DNA of 42,958 nt from VGEM01 sp033764265 (GCA_033764265.1 JANRJB010000120.1:1-42958), one strand, 5' to 3'; shown: positions 18,196 through 27,263, counted from the stretch's first letter. Made by a program: numbers and translations. The notes: generated by a model from the letters alone, not told the origin.

Positions 18196-19758
18196 TCACA
18201 CGCCCAAACCGTCCAGCTTGCCGGGGTTGAGGCGGGCGTCAGGGTCGAGCGTGGCTTTGAGCCGGCCGAGCAGCGCCCAGGTCTCGGGCCGCAGCTCGCG
18301 TTCGAAGCGGTAGAAGTCGCCGATCTGCACGTGGACCGAGCCCAGCGCGTGGAAGGCGTCGCGCAAGTCCTCGCGCAAGCGGCGCACGGCCGCGCGCGCG
18401 TCCGGGTTGGGTGGCAGGTTGGCGAACCGCGCGGCCTCGTCCGGTGCCAGGTGGCGCAGGTGCAGGGGCGAGAGTTCGTCGCGCCAATAGAAGCACGGCT
18501 CGCACAGGAAATAGTGCGGGCTGAAGTTGGTGATGTAGGACACCACGATGCCGTGGCGATCCAGCTCGGCAGCGCGCGCGGCGAAGAATGCCTGCACCGC
18601 CGTGGCGACCTCGACCGCACGGCCGATCGGCCACACGCCGCTGGTCGCGACCCAGCGCTCGCCGTCCTTGCCGAGGAACTTGCGGATCGAGAAGCCGACC
18701 GCCTCGCGCGCGCGCGGCAGGATCGGCGGCAGCTCGCGGCCGCGTTTCAGGCACACCGCGCGGGCCAGCGCCAGGCCCTCGGCGGCGGCGGTCGCCGACA
18801 CCGATTCCACCTTGATATGGAACGACCACTTCACGCCGTCGAGGAAATTGCGGCCGGCCGCGGCCATCTTCGCCGCCTCGATCAGGCCGCCCATGGTGGA
18901 CGATTCCGCCGCGATCACCTGGGCCACGGTCTTGATCGCCTCGCCCATGCCCACCTTGGCGATGTTCTGCGTTTCGTACGGGCACAGTCCGGTGCGCCGG
19001 GTGATGAAATCGTAAGGCGCCAGCTCGATCATGGTGGCGGCCAGGTCTTCGTAGCTCTCGAAAGCGAACGAGCCGAACGCCGCGCCCTTTTGCCGCGGCT
19101 TGATGTGCAGGGCGGCGGCGGTCTTGACGCCGAAAGTGCCGTTGTCGCCGAGGAACAGTCCGGTCAGGTCGGGTCCGTAGCTGCGCACGAACGGTGCATC
19201 GTTGGTGCGCGAGGCCCAGGCCCCGGTGCGGACCACCGCGCCATCGGCCAGCACCACCTCGAGCCCCAAAACACCGTGCATCCCGCCGGGCACGTTCTGC
19301 GACAACGCGCCGCCGACGGTGGAATGACTGCCCGACAGGGGCGCGGCGAAATCCACCACCATGCCGTGCGGGGAAAGGGCCAGCGCGATCTGCTTCCAGG
19401 TGCAGCCGGCCTCGGCCACGATGTAGCGGCTGACCGGATCGAGCGTACGGATTGCATTGAGCGCCGACAGGTCGAGCAGCAGCGCACCCGGGCGCGACGG
19501 ACCGTAGGCGTTGGTGTACGACATGCCGCCGCCGCGCAGGTAGACGGGCGCATCGTGATGACGGGCCGCGGACAACGCCGCGGCGACGTCGGCGGCGTGG
19601 CGCGGACGCACCGCGACCGCCGGCGGGCGCTGGTTGTCCCAGAAGAACAGATCGTTGCCCAGCAAGGCCAGCTCGGCCGGGTCGGTCACGACCCGCTCGC
19701 GCCCCGCGATGGCGGCGAGGTCGTCGGCAAGCAAAGGCGCGGCGGCGGTGTCGGGCAT
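18196..19758 (-). CDS. FAD-linked oxidoreductase (FAD_binding_4 / FAD-oxidase C type)
   Basis: The 520-residue enzyme has a PCMH-type FAD domain (about 45-225): VRPRHAADVAAALSAAR, YLRGGGMSY, GCTWKQIALAL, and GSHSTVGGALSQNVPGG. A C-terminal substrate domain closes with LDPDARLNPGKLDG, the ending typical of D-lactate/glycolate and alkyl-phenol oxidases of this family. FAD is probably bound through the PCMH domain; the substrate is likely a 2-hydroxyacid or a phenolic alcohol, but I cannot tell which. The ATG at 19758 has an AGGTGAT ribosome site; a TTG six codons upstream (19776) lacks one. The upstream neighbour on the same strand is an IclR-type regulator, which could control it. It converges on the small membrane protein gene. 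Confidence 0.85.
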   Translation of the reverse strand: MPDTAAAPLLADDLAAIAGRERVVTDPAELALLGNDLFFWDNQRPPAVAVRPRHAADVAAALSAARHHDAPVYLRGGGMSYTNAYGPSRPGALLLDLSALNAIRTLDPVSRYIVAEAGCTWKQIALALSPHGMVVDFAAPLSGSHSTVGGALSQNVPGGMHGVLGLEVVLADGAVVRTGAWASRTNDAPFVRSYGPDLTGLFLGDNGTFGVKTAAALHIKPRQKGAAFGSFAFESYEDLAATMIELAPYDFITRRTGLCPYETQNIAKVGMGEAIKTVAQVIAAESSTMGGLIEAAKMAAAGRNFLDGVKWSFHIKVESVSATAAAEGLALARAVCLKRGRELPPILPRAREAVGFSIRKFLGKDGERWVATSGVWPIGRAVEVATAVQAFFAARAAELDRHGIVVSYITNFSPHYFLCEPCFYWRDELSPLHLRHLAPDEAARFANLPPNPDARAAVRRLREDLRDAFHALGSVHVQIGDFYRFERELRPETWALLGRLKATLDPDARLNPGKLDGLGV

Positions 19759-19853
19759 GGGATCACCTGGGATCAAGGACGCGGCGGGGTCGCATGTGAA
19801 CAGAGTATCGCCAGGCCTGGCCGGGCGGCCAGCGATGGCGCGTCGGCGACCGA

Positions 19854-20645
19854 TTATCGTACGCGCGGGCGGCGGGCGGCGAGCCCCGCGGCGATGCGTC
19901 CGGCGGCCTGGCGCAGCGGCTCGCGGTAGCGCCCGACCGCCTGCTTGGGCCCGATCACGGCGGCGAAGCAGCGCACCGCAAGCGCCGCTACCGGCTCCGC
20001 GCCCAGCAGAACCGGCACGGCCACTTGGACGACGTTCTCGGCCTTGCTATGCCAGACCGCGCAACCGGCGGCACGGATCTCGGCCAGCTGGCGGGCGGTC
20101 GGCGAGCGGACTTCCGCATTGCCCGCCTGCCCGGCCAGGGCCGAAAGCAGCACGCGGCGGCGCGGCGCGGTGAAGGCCAGCACCACCCGGCCCGAGGCCG
20201 ACGCCGCCACGGGCAGCCGATACCCGACCGGTATCTTGCGCATGGTGAACGGGCTGGCGCGGTCGGTGTTGAGCCGCACCAGAACCGAACCGGCCTCGAC
20301 CGTGGCTAGCGAGACCGGCCAGTCGAGGGTCGCGCCCAGTTCGCGCACCACCGGCTGCGCGATCTCGGCGATCCAGGCCTCACCCACATATCCGTCGGAT
20401 AGCGCGAGCGCCTGAGCGGTCGGCACGTAGCCGGCGCCCCGGCGTGCCACATAGCCCTGGCCGGCGAGCGTGGCCACCAGCCGCGCGACGACGACGCGAT
20501 TGAGCCCGCAGGCCGACACCAGCTCGGCGATCCGGGCCCCCGGCCGCAAGTTGATCAGGCGCAGGACCTCGAGCCCGCGGGCGAAGGTCTGCGCGGTCGC
20601 CTTGGCGGAGCGGCCTGCGGCGGAACGGGACGGCGGCGCGGGCAT
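19854..20645 (-). CDS. IclR-family transcriptional regulator
   Basis: The 263-residue protein has an N-terminal winged helix-turn-helix (about 22-75; FARGLEVLRLINLRPGARIAEL is followed by LNRVVVARLVATLAGQGYV), then a linker and an effector-binding domain with IGYRLPVAASASGRV-like and YREPLRQAAGRIAAGL-type segments. IclR regulators bind small aromatic or sugar-acid ligands and repress or activate catabolic genes. It lies 95 bases upstream of the FAD oxidase on the same strand, so that gene is the likely target, possibly in one transcript. It is divergent from the TPR gene. The N-terminus before the helix-turn-helix is rich in Ala, Ser and Arg and looks disordered. Confidence 0.88.
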   Translation of the reverse strand: MPAPPSRSAAGRSAKATAQTFARGLEVLRLINLRPGARIAELVSACGLNRVVVARLVATLAGQGYVARRGAGYVPTAQALALSDGYVGEAWIAEIAQPVVRELGATLDWPVSLATVEAGSVLVRLNTDRASPFTMRKIPVGYRLPVAASASGRVVLAFTAPRRRVLLSALAGQAGNAEVRSPTARQLAEIRAAGCAVWHSKAENVVQVAVPVLLGAEPVAALAVRCFAAVIGPKQAVGRYREPLRQAAGRIAAGLAARRPRVR

Positions 20646-20867
20646 GACGGCGCGAGACTACACGATGGCGCGAGAGCGATTCATCACCGTGAATGTGGCA
20701 TTCGTCGGTTGCGGCCGCAGCGGCGGTTTTTCAAGGGTTTGGGTCAGGCCGCCCAGGGTCTGGACCGGCGTCGCGGCCTTGGGGCAGGTCTCGACTTGAG
20801 CCACGCGGTTGGGGTATCTAACTGTCAGTCACGAAGCGTCATTCCGCATGAAAGGCTGGTTGCCCCG
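20646..20867. other. Divergent intergenic region, IclR and TPR genes
   Basis: I see no gene or clear promoter here. An ATG at 20848 opens a seven-codon frame (MKGWLPR) whose TGA overlaps the TPR gene's ATG as ATGA. It has no evident ribosome site of its own and may be chance. Confidence 0.3.
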
Positions 20868-21359
20868 ATGAGCACCCTTCGTTCCAAGCTGATTGGTCTG
20901 GTGGCCGCGACCGCGATGGTGGCCGCCGCGTCGAACGCCTGGTCGATCGCCGGCGTCGATTTCCCGTCGCACTCGATGGAAGAGGCCAAGGCCGAGGTCG
21001 ATGGCCAGAACTACGAGACGGCGGCGGAGTACTTGGAGGAAATCCTGCGCTTCGAACCGGAAAACGCCGATGCCTACAATCTGCTCGCGTTCAGCCAGCG
21101 CAATCTGGGCGAGCTGGACAAGGCGATGGAGAACTACCTGAAGGCGCTGGAACTCGACCCCAAGCACGCCAACGCGCTCGAGTACCAGGGCGAGCTGTTC
21201 CTGAAGATGGGCGACAAGGACAGCGCCGAGAAAAACCTGGCCCTTCTGGCCGAAATCTGCCCGCAGGGCTGCGAGGCCCACACCGTGCTGCAGGCCGCCA
21301 TCGAACGCTTCAAGGACGGCAACTTCGCCTGGACGCAAGCCGCCTCCAGCCGCGACTGA
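20868..21359 (+). CDS. Exported tetratricopeptide-repeat protein
   Basis: The 163-residue precursor has a signal peptide (cleavage near SNA-WS) and about three TPR units: the first at residues 45-75 (YETAAEYLEEILRFEPENADAY), the second at 76-110 (AFSQRNLGELDKAMENYLKALELDPKH) and the third at 111-145. A C-terminal pair of cysteines (ICPQGCEAH) could form a disulfide or bind metal. TPR proteins of this kind serve as scaffolds for periplasmic complexes; the partner is not evident. The ATG at 20868 is chosen because the leader begins there; the frame is open further upstream but has no leader. A strong terminator follows. It is a single-gene unit. Confidence 0.82.
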   Translation: MSTLRSKLIGLVAATAMVAAASNAWSIAGVDFPSHSMEEAKAEVDGQNYETAAEYLEEILRFEPENADAYNLLAFSQRNLGELDKAMENYLKALELDPKHANALEYQGELFLKMGDKDSAEKNLALLAEICPQGCEAHTVLQAAIERFKDGNFAWTQAASSRD

Positions 21360-21382
21360 CCCCCGGCATATTGATGAACGAG

Positions 21383-21419
21383 AACGCCGCGGCCCCCGGG
21401 ACCGCGGCGTTTTTGTTTT
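21383..21419 (+). terminator. Rho-independent terminator after TPR gene
   Basis: A 10-bp perfect stem (AACGCCGCGG with CCGCGGCGTT), a nine-base loop, then TTTTGTTTT. It lies 24 bases after the TPR stop, and no gene on the other strand needs it. Confidence 0.9.
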
Positions 21420-21519
21420 GCCGGCCGGGCCAGTGATCTTGAATCCCCCGATCGCCGTACTTATTTCCGCTCCAACCCCGATCCGGGCCCCTCTGGCGGA
21501 AGCCTTGCCGGCGCTTTCG

Positions 21520-21538
21520 CGATGTCGGATCGACATCG
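21520..21538. repeat. Short perfect hairpin in terC leader
   Basis: CGATGTCG-GAT-CGACATCG is a perfect 8-bp inverted repeat with a three-base loop, 38-56 bases upstream of the TerC-family ATG. A TerC/Alx gene can carry a yybP-ykoY manganese riboswitch, but I did not find its conserved core here. This could be an operator or a leader stem. Confidence 0.4.
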
Positions 21539-21575
21539 ACGTACCGTGCCGGCCCGGATGGAATGGGGATTCGCC

Positions 21576-22580
21576 ATGGATTTCGCGTTTCTGTTTGTCG
21601 ACTGGCTGACCAAGCCGGTCTGGATGTGGCTTGCCTTCATGGGCATCGTGATCGTGTTGCTGGTGCTGGACCTTGGCGTCCTGCACCGGGACAACCGCGA
21701 GATCGAGGTCAAGGAAAGCCTGTGGCTATCGGCCGGTTACATCACGCTCGGGCTGGCGTTCGGCGGCTGGGTGTGGTGGTACCTGGGCGCCGACGCGGGC
21801 ATGAATTACGTCACCGGCTTCGTCGTCGAGAAAACCCTGGCGATGGACAACGTGTTCGTCATCGCCATGATCTTCACCTACTTCGCGGTCCCCCGCCTGT
21901 ACCAGCACCGCGTGCTGTTCTGGGGCATCCTGGGCGTGATCGTGCTGCGCGCGATCATGATCGGCCTGGGCGCGACGCTGGTGGCCGAGTTCAGCTGGGT
22001 GCTTTACATCTTCGCGGTGTTCCTGATCGCCACCGGCATCAAGATGCTGGTGTTCTCGGACCAGGAATACAACGTGGCCGACAACCCGCTGATCAAGTTC
22101 ATGCGGAAGCGGTTCAATGTCACCGACCAGATGCATGGCGAGCGCTTTTTCGTCAAGCAGACCAATCCGATGACCGGCAAGGCGGCATGGTTCATGACGC
22201 CTCTGTTCATGGCGCTGGTGCTGGTCGAAGTGGCCGACGTGATCTTCGCGGTTGACAGCGTGCCGGCGATCTTCGCCATCACCACTGATCCGTTCATCGT
22301 CTACACCTCGAACATCTTCGCCATCCTGGGCCTGCGGGCGCTGTACTTCGCCCTGGCGGCGATGATCAACCGCTTCGCTTACTTGAAGGTGGCGCTGGCC
22401 GTGGTGCTGATCTTCATCGGCTCGAAGATCTTCCTGGCCGACCTGATGGGCGCGGACAAGTTTCCGCCGATCGCCTCGCTGTCGATCACCTTCGCCATCC
22501 TGGCGGCGGGCATCGTCTACAGCCTGTGGAAGACCCGCGGGCAGGTCGCCGCCAAATCTGCGACGGTCAAAGCGAGTTGA
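21576..22580 (+). CDS. TerC/Alx-family integral membrane protein
   Basis: The 334-residue product has about nine hydrophobic helices and the family's acidic intramembrane positions: VLDLGVLHR in the first helix, KTLAMDNVFVIAMIFTYF, and FMALVLVEVADVIFAVDSVPA. This is the TerC/Alx pattern, implicated in Mn2+ export and tellurite or alkaline-pH response. The frame is open to 21522, but I chose the ATG at 21576, which has GGGGA upstream and starts at the first conserved residue; 21558 is the alternative. The family often has a manganese riboswitch, which I do not see. Its stop overlaps the stop region of the di-heme oxidoreductase by 14 bases (convergent). Confidence 0.88.
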   Translation: MDFAFLFVDWLTKPVWMWLAFMGIVIVLLVLDLGVLHRDNREIEVKESLWLSAGYITLGLAFGGWVWWYLGADAGMNYVTGFVVEKTLAMDNVFVIAMIFTYFAVPRLYQHRVLFWGILGVIVLRAIMIGLGATLVAEFSWVLYIFAVFLIATGIKMLVFSDQEYNVADNPLIKFMRKRFNVTDQMHGERFFVKQTNPMTGKAAWFMTPLFMALVLVEVADVIFAVDSVPAIFAITTDPFIVYTSNIFAILGLRALYFALAAMINRFAYLKVALAVVLIFIGSKIFLADLMGADKFPPIASLSITFAILAAGIVYSLWKTRGQVAAKSATVKAS

Positions 22581-24015
22581 GGAATGCGATCAGGTCGTCC
22601 CGCATCGCCTTGTCGGCGGTGCGGAACGCCTCGCGCGCTGCTTCGGCCTCGCCGCCGTGCCACAGGATGGCTTCCGCCAGATCGCGGGCGCGGCCATCGT
22701 GCAGGAAATACGTGTGGCTGCTGACCGTCAGGGTCAGGCCGATGCCCCACAACGGTGCGGTGCGCCATTCCGACCCGCTGGCCTGCCAGTCGGGGCGATG
22801 GTCGGCCAGACCTTCGCCCATGTCGTGCAGCAACAGGTCGGTGAACGGATGAAACGTCTGACCCGCCAGTTCGGGCCGCACGCCCTCGGTGCCGGCGATC
22901 AGCGTCGGCATGTGGCAAGCCGCGCAGCCCATGGCGCGGAACGCCGCCTCGCCGCGGCGAACCTCGGGCCAGTTGTGCCCGCGCTGTTTGGGCACGGCGA
23001 CCAGCTGCATGTAGACGTTCATGCGGTCGAAGAACGGGCGCGACATCTCGGTCTCGTTGCGCACGCGCGCGGCCTTGGCGGCGGCGGCGCAGGCATCCTG
23101 GCCGGGCAGGCACAGATCGTATGGCATCTCGGGCGTCGTAATCCCCATGTCGCCCAAGGCCGCGGCGGCGTTCTGATGGGCCAGGCTGGCGGCGTTGGCC
23201 TTCCAGCCGAAGCGCCCAGGGCGGATCGAGCGCGTGGTCGCGTCGAACACGCGGTTGACGCGCCCTGAAATGCCGTCGCCATCGGCGTCGTCGGGGTCGG
23301 ACAGCGCGACCAGGGTGGCTTCGGGCACCGCTTCCAAGAGGCCGCCGCCGATCACCGGGTTTGCGACCCGCAGGGACATCATGATGTCGGGCGGGAACGC
23401 GCCGTAGCCGGGTTCGGTCAGTTCCACCGTCGGCGCGCGCAGCGAATAGGGCGTGCCGTCGCCGTAGCGGCCGGGCGTTTCGGTCCAGCTGACGCGCACG
23501 CGGGCTTCCGGCGGCACGCCGGCGATGGCGCGATCCTGAATCTGGTCGCCGTAGACCGGAACAGGATTGGGCCCGCCGTTCTTGTCGGCGCCGGGGATCG
23601 AGATGCGCACCAGTGCGGTCTCGGCCGGCAGGTCGGGGCCGGCGGGTGCGGCGCCGCGGCCGTTGTTGAGGTGACAATCGAAACAGGATTCCCGATTGAA
23701 CAGCGGGCCCAGTCCGTCGGTTGTCGGCTGCGGACCCGGCGCCGGCTTCCAGACCGCGGTGAACATCTGGTTGCCGAACGAGAACATCGCCTTGGCCGCG
23801 TCGTCGGCGTTGCCGGCGACGAAGGTGTAGGCATCGGGCGTGGCCACGGGCCGCGTGGTCGCGCCGCCCAGTTGATCGGTGATCGGCACCGCCAACAGTT
23901 CGCTGCGCAGCGGATCGGTCTGGCCGACCGCCATCGCGCCGCACCCCCTTGCTGCGCCGGCAAGCAGCGCCACGACCACAAAGCGAAGCTGGTGTCGGGA
24001 CGCGCGCTGCGGCAT
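22567..24015 (-). CDS. Exported di-heme oxidoreductase (DUF1111, MauG-like group)
   Basis: The 482-residue precursor has a hydrophobic leader (LRFVVVALLAGAARGCG; the Cys after the Gly could be a lipobox-like cysteine, but the context is not typical). Two c-type heme motifs are present: CFDCH near residue 115 and CAACH near residue 380. The family blocks GPLFNRESCFDCH, RFGWKA and FLHDGRARDLAEAILWHGGEAE fit the DUF1111 di-heme oxidoreductase group, related to cytochrome c peroxidase/MauG. These are periplasmic or outer-surface heme proteins; the electron partner here is unknown. It converges on terC with a 14-base overlap. Confidence 0.88.
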   Translation of the reverse strand: MPQRASRHQLRFVVVALLAGAARGCGAMAVGQTDPLRSELLAVPITDQLGGATTRPVATPDAYTFVAGNADDAAKAMFSFGNQMFTAVWKPAPGPQPTTDGLGPLFNRESCFDCHLNNGRGAAPAGPDLPAETALVRISIPGADKNGGPNPVPVYGDQIQDRAIAGVPPEARVRVSWTETPGRYGDGTPYSLRAPTVELTEPGYGAFPPDIMMSLRVANPVIGGGLLEAVPEATLVALSDPDDADGDGISGRVNRVFDATTRSIRPGRFGWKANAASLAHQNAAAALGDMGITTPEMPYDLCLPGQDACAAAAKAARVRNETEMSRPFFDRMNVYMQLVAVPKQRGHNWPEVRRGEAAFRAMGCAACHMPTLIAGTEGVRPELAGQTFHPFTDLLLHDMGEGLADHRPDWQASGSEWRTAPLWGIGLTLTVSSHTYFLHDGRARDLAEAILWHGGEAEAAREAFRTADKAMRDDLIAFLNSL

Positions 24016-24097
24016 GTTCGGGTCAGCCTAAAATTTCGCCAATGAATCCAGAATCTTAACGCTTCCTGCAGGATTCTGCGCCGAACATCGGCGGTTG

Positions 24098-24137
24098 TCC
24101 GGACCGAAAACCCGGCAGCGCGGTTTATCGGTCCGGA
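24098..24137. repeat. Inverted repeat in promoter region of the receiver/HPt gene
   Basis: TCCGGACCGA (24098-24107) and TCGGTCCGGA (24128-24137) are perfect 10-bp complements around a 20-base spacer whose edges also pair partly (AAAACCCG and CGGTTTA). It lies 116-155 bases upstream of the GTG at 24253. A second weaker repeat, CAGAATC/GATTCTG, is at 24049-24055 and 24072-24078. The region (237 bases, 24016-24252) contains no gene I can support. Confidence 0.45.
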
Positions 24138-24252
24138 TTTGTCGTGCTAAAGGTATGACAATGCAAGGGCTTGCGGATATAGTTTTTACACGAAACAGAT
24201 AACGGTCGGGCGGTCGCCCGGGCGCCCATCAGGTCACCGAGACTCCATTGCC

Positions 24253-25350
24253 GTGAACGACAAGAAAGAAAACCTCGGCCAGGATCGCCTGTCCATTCTG
24301 GTGATCGAAGACAACGAGTACATGCTCGACGTCTTCATCAACGCGCTGAAGCGCATGGGCTTCACGCGGGTGTTCAGGGCCAAGACCGGCAAGGAAGCGG
24401 TGGAGTACCTGCGCAGCACCACCAAGGGATTCACCGCGTCCGAGCAGGTCGATGTGGTCATCTCGGACCTGATCATGTCGCCGATCACCGGCCAGCACGT
24501 GCTGCAGTGGTTGCGCGACGACAAAGGTTCACCCAACCGGTTCATGCCCTTCATCATGATTTCCGGCGCCGCCGACCGGGTGAACGTCGAGGCCGCGCGC
24601 GACAAGGGCGTCAGCGAGTTCATGGCCAAGCCGTTCTCGGTGGAGAACGTCTACAAGGTGCTGCAGCGGCTGATCGACGCGCCGCGCCAATACATCACCA
24701 CCCAAACCTACTTCGGCCCCGACCGGCGCCGCTCGTCCAAGGCCGGCCCGCCGATGGGCGCGGAACGGCGCAAGCCCGACGAAAGCCACGGCACCATCGT
24801 CTATTCCAAGGACCGCATCGAGAAGCCCAAGGCGCCGAGCGACGTGTGGTTCTTCAAGCTGCCCAACTATCTGAAGCAGAAGATGGGCTCGAACGCCGCG
24901 CGCCAACCGTTCGAGCTGCCGCTCGACGTGCTGCAGTCGGCCGAGAGCGCGCTCAAGCGCGAGGCGGAAGGTTTCATTGGCTGGGCCAAGGGGTATCTCG
25001 ATCGGCTATCGGCTCAGGTCTCCGAGGCCAAGACCAAGACCGGCGAGCGCACCGCCAATTTCGAGGAGATCAACCTGATCGCGCATGAACTGCGCGGCCA
25101 GGGCGGCACCTTCGGCTATCCGCTTATCACCGTGTTCGCCAAGTCGCTGTACGACGTGACCAAGCCGCCCTGCCCGCACGACGACAACATGCTCGAGATC
25201 GTGAAAGCGCACATCGATGCGATGCGCGCAGTGCTGCGCGAAAAGATCGAGGGCGACGGCGGCGAGGTCGGACAGCAGCTGTTCAAATCACTCAAGTTGG
25301 CGATCGCCAAGTACGGCGCCAAGCCGGCTGCGGGCGCGGCGGCCGAGTAA
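24253..25350 (+). CDS. Receiver-domain protein with C-terminal HPt-like domain
   Basis: The 365-residue protein begins with a receiver domain (about 10-135): acidic IEDNEYM, phospho-acceptor D72 (VISDLIMSP) and the conserved K in FMAKPFS. A linker with two arginine-rich patches (PDRRRSSK, GAERRK) follows. The C-terminal domain has HELRGQGGTFGYPL, which matches the histidine phosphotransfer (HPt) site H-x-L-K/R-G-x-x-G. There is no DNA-binding or output enzyme domain, so it may work as a phosphorelay step. It is followed after 44 bases by a Cache-type histidine kinase on the same strand, its likely partner. It starts with GTG; I see no good ribosome site, so the start is less certain. Confidence 0.82.
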   Translation: MNDKKENLGQDRLSILVIEDNEYMLDVFINALKRMGFTRVFRAKTGKEAVEYLRSTTKGFTASEQVDVVISDLIMSPITGQHVLQWLRDDKGSPNRFMPFIMISGAADRVNVEAARDKGVSEFMAKPFSVENVYKVLQRLIDAPRQYITTQTYFGPDRRRSSKAGPPMGAERRKPDESHGTIVYSKDRIEKPKAPSDVWFFKLPNYLKQKMGSNAARQPFELPLDVLQSAESALKREAEGFIGWAKGYLDRLSAQVSEAKTKTGERTANFEEINLIAHELRGQGGTFGYPLITVFAKSLYDVTKPPCPHDDNMLEIVKAHIDAMRAVLREKIEGDGGEVGQQLFKSLKLAIAKYGAKPAAGAAAE

Positions 25351-25394
25351 CGCCGTCCCGGCCGGCCCATACGGCGCGAGGGAGACGCAATCAG

Positions 25395-27260
25395 ATGACC
25401 CCGAATGCGCCAGGCGAGGGTTCCATGGGCGTAACGGCGGGCGTAACGGCGAGCGCGCCGGTGGGTCCACCGCCGGGCGCGCCCGGACTCGGGCACGGCG
25501 GCGTGGTCGACGGTTCGGTGGCTTCGTTGCGCCGGCTGCAAACCACGACGCTGTCGTTGCTGGTGGCGTTCGTCTTCCTGGTGCTGTTCGCCGGCGTCTA
25601 TCATCTAGCCCAGCAATACAATGAGACCGTCGAGGCGGCGCTGCGCAGCGCCCGCGCCACCGTGCGCACGGTCGCGGCCCACGCCGAACGCACCTTCGGA
25701 GAATCGTATCGCGTGTTGGACGGCATCGCCGACTTGTACAAAGCCCAGCTGCGCATGGGCCGCGTTGACGAGTACGAACTGCACCGGGCGCTGGCCTCCA
25801 AACTGGTGCAGATGCCTTACGTCGCCGGACTGTTGTTGACCGCCCCCGATGGCCGGATGCTGTCCACCAGCCGCAACTACCCCATGACCAACGAGATGGG
25901 CGTGCCCGCCGAGGTCAGGCTATGGAGCGCCGACGCGCGGCCGGTCGAGGTCGAGCCAGGCCATTTCTTCGGTTGGCTGTACCAGTCCCACCGCCAGGGC
26001 GCGGGCCCGGAGTGGTACCTGCCGATCGGCGTGCGCGCCGACGACGAACAGGGCAACACCGTCGGTTACGTGATCGCCATCATCCGCGCCGGAGAATTCG
26101 GGCGGTTCTACGACGGCATCGATGTCGGCGCCGGCGGCAGCATCGGCCTGTGGCAATCCGACGGACGGCTGGCGGCGGCCAGCCGGGGCGCGGCCGACGC
26201 GCCCGGCGATCGCCGCGCCGAGATCGAGGATTATTTCGACGCCGTGCCGGCGGCGGCGGAAGGCGCCACCGAACTGGTCTACGCGATCGCCGACGGCTAC
26301 AGCCGCCGCGTTCAGGCCACCGGTCGCATCGGCATCCTGCCACTGGCCGCCGCGGTCAACCTGTCGTCGGAAAGCTATCTGGCGGCCTGGCGCGACAGCC
26401 GCAACCGCATCGGGCTGGCGGTGGTGCTGATCGTTGTAGCGACCATGTTTGGTGGCCTGTTCATATATCAACAGTTGCGCCGGGCCCAGCTGAACGAGCG
26501 CGCCTTGCGCCAAGCCAAGGTGACCGCCGAGGAAGCCAGCGAAGCCAAGAGCCGGTTCCTGGCCCACATGAGCCACGAGTTTCGCACGCCGCTCAACGCC
26601 ATCATGGGCTTTTCCGAAATCATCAAGACCAAAGTGCTGGGCGAAGGCGTCTCACCGATCTACGTGTCCTACGCCGAGCACATTCATCGCTCCGGCGAGC
26701 ACCTGCTCAAGATCGTCAACGACATCCTCGACATGGCCAAGATCGAATCCGGGGCGCAGCCGATGGCGCGCGAGCCGGTCGATGTAGCCGCCACCGTCGA
26801 CGGCGCGGTGTCATTCGTAGAGGGGCTGGCCGATCAGAAGCGCCTGCATATCCGGGTACTGATGCCCGCGCAGCTGCCGCGCATCAACGGCAACGAACGG
26901 CTGACGCGTCAGGTGATCATCAACCTGCTGTCCAACGCCATCAAGTTCTCGCCGCGGTCGGCCGAGATCGAACTGGTGGCGCGCCACGCCGACGGTGGGC
27001 CGCTCGAGATTTCCATCACCGACCGCGGCCCCGGCATCGAGCCCGCCATGCTGCGACGCATCGGCGAGCCGTTCCTGCAGGGCAACCCGGCCATCAGCCG
27101 CGCCGGCCAGGGCACCGGGCTGGGCCTTTCGATCTGCAAGAACTACCTGAACCTGATGGGCGGCGAGCTGATCATCGACAGCGTGGTCGGCAGCGGCACC
27201 ACCGCCACCGTGCGCTTTCCCGCCTTCATGCTAACGCCGCGCCAGCAGGCCGCGGCGTAA
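25395..27260 (+). CDS. Cache-domain membrane sensor histidine kinase
   Basis: The 621-residue kinase has two membrane helices: TTLSLLVAFVFLVLFAGVY (about 51-69) and IGLAVVLIVVATMFGGLFIY (about 338-357). They flank a periplasmic sensor domain of some 265 residues, which looks like a Cache/PDC module. A coiled coil follows (AQLNERALRQAKVTAEEA), then the H-box FLAHMSHEFRTPLNAIMGF with H394, and an ATPase domain with N-box INLLSNAIKFSP, G1 DRGPGIEP and G2 GQGTGLGLSI. There is no receiver domain; phosphate probably goes to the upstream receiver/HPt protein or another regulator. The leader shows a perfect 12-bp tandem repeat (25428-25451) that encodes GVTA twice. The ATG has GAGGGAGA upstream. Confidence 0.9.
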   Translation: MTPNAPGEGSMGVTAGVTASAPVGPPPGAPGLGHGGVVDGSVASLRRLQTTTLSLLVAFVFLVLFAGVYHLAQQYNETVEAALRSARATVRTVAAHAERTFGESYRVLDGIADLYKAQLRMGRVDEYELHRALASKLVQMPYVAGLLLTAPDGRMLSTSRNYPMTNEMGVPAEVRLWSADARPVEVEPGHFFGWLYQSHRQGAGPEWYLPIGVRADDEQGNTVGYVIAIIRAGEFGRFYDGIDVGAGGSIGLWQSDGRLAAASRGAADAPGDRRAEIEDYFDAVPAAAEGATELVYAIADGYSRRVQATGRIGILPLAAAVNLSSESYLAAWRDSRNRIGLAVVLIVVATMFGGLFIYQQLRRAQLNERALRQAKVTAEEASEAKSRFLAHMSHEFRTPLNAIMGFSEIIKTKVLGEGVSPIYVSYAEHIHRSGEHLLKIVNDILDMAKIESGAQPMAREPVDVAATVDGAVSFVEGLADQKRLHIRVLMPAQLPRINGNERLTRQVIINLLSNAIKFSPRSAEIELVARHADGGPLEISITDRGPGIEPAMLRRIGEPFLQGNPAISRAGQGTGLGLSICKNYLNLMGGELIIDSVVGSGTTATVRFPAFMLTPRQQAAA

Positions 27261-27263
27261 GCC

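Noticed and set aside
21420..21575. yybP-ykoY manganese riboswitch upstream of the terC-like gene
   Set aside because: The conserved core blocks were not found; only a small hairpin is present.
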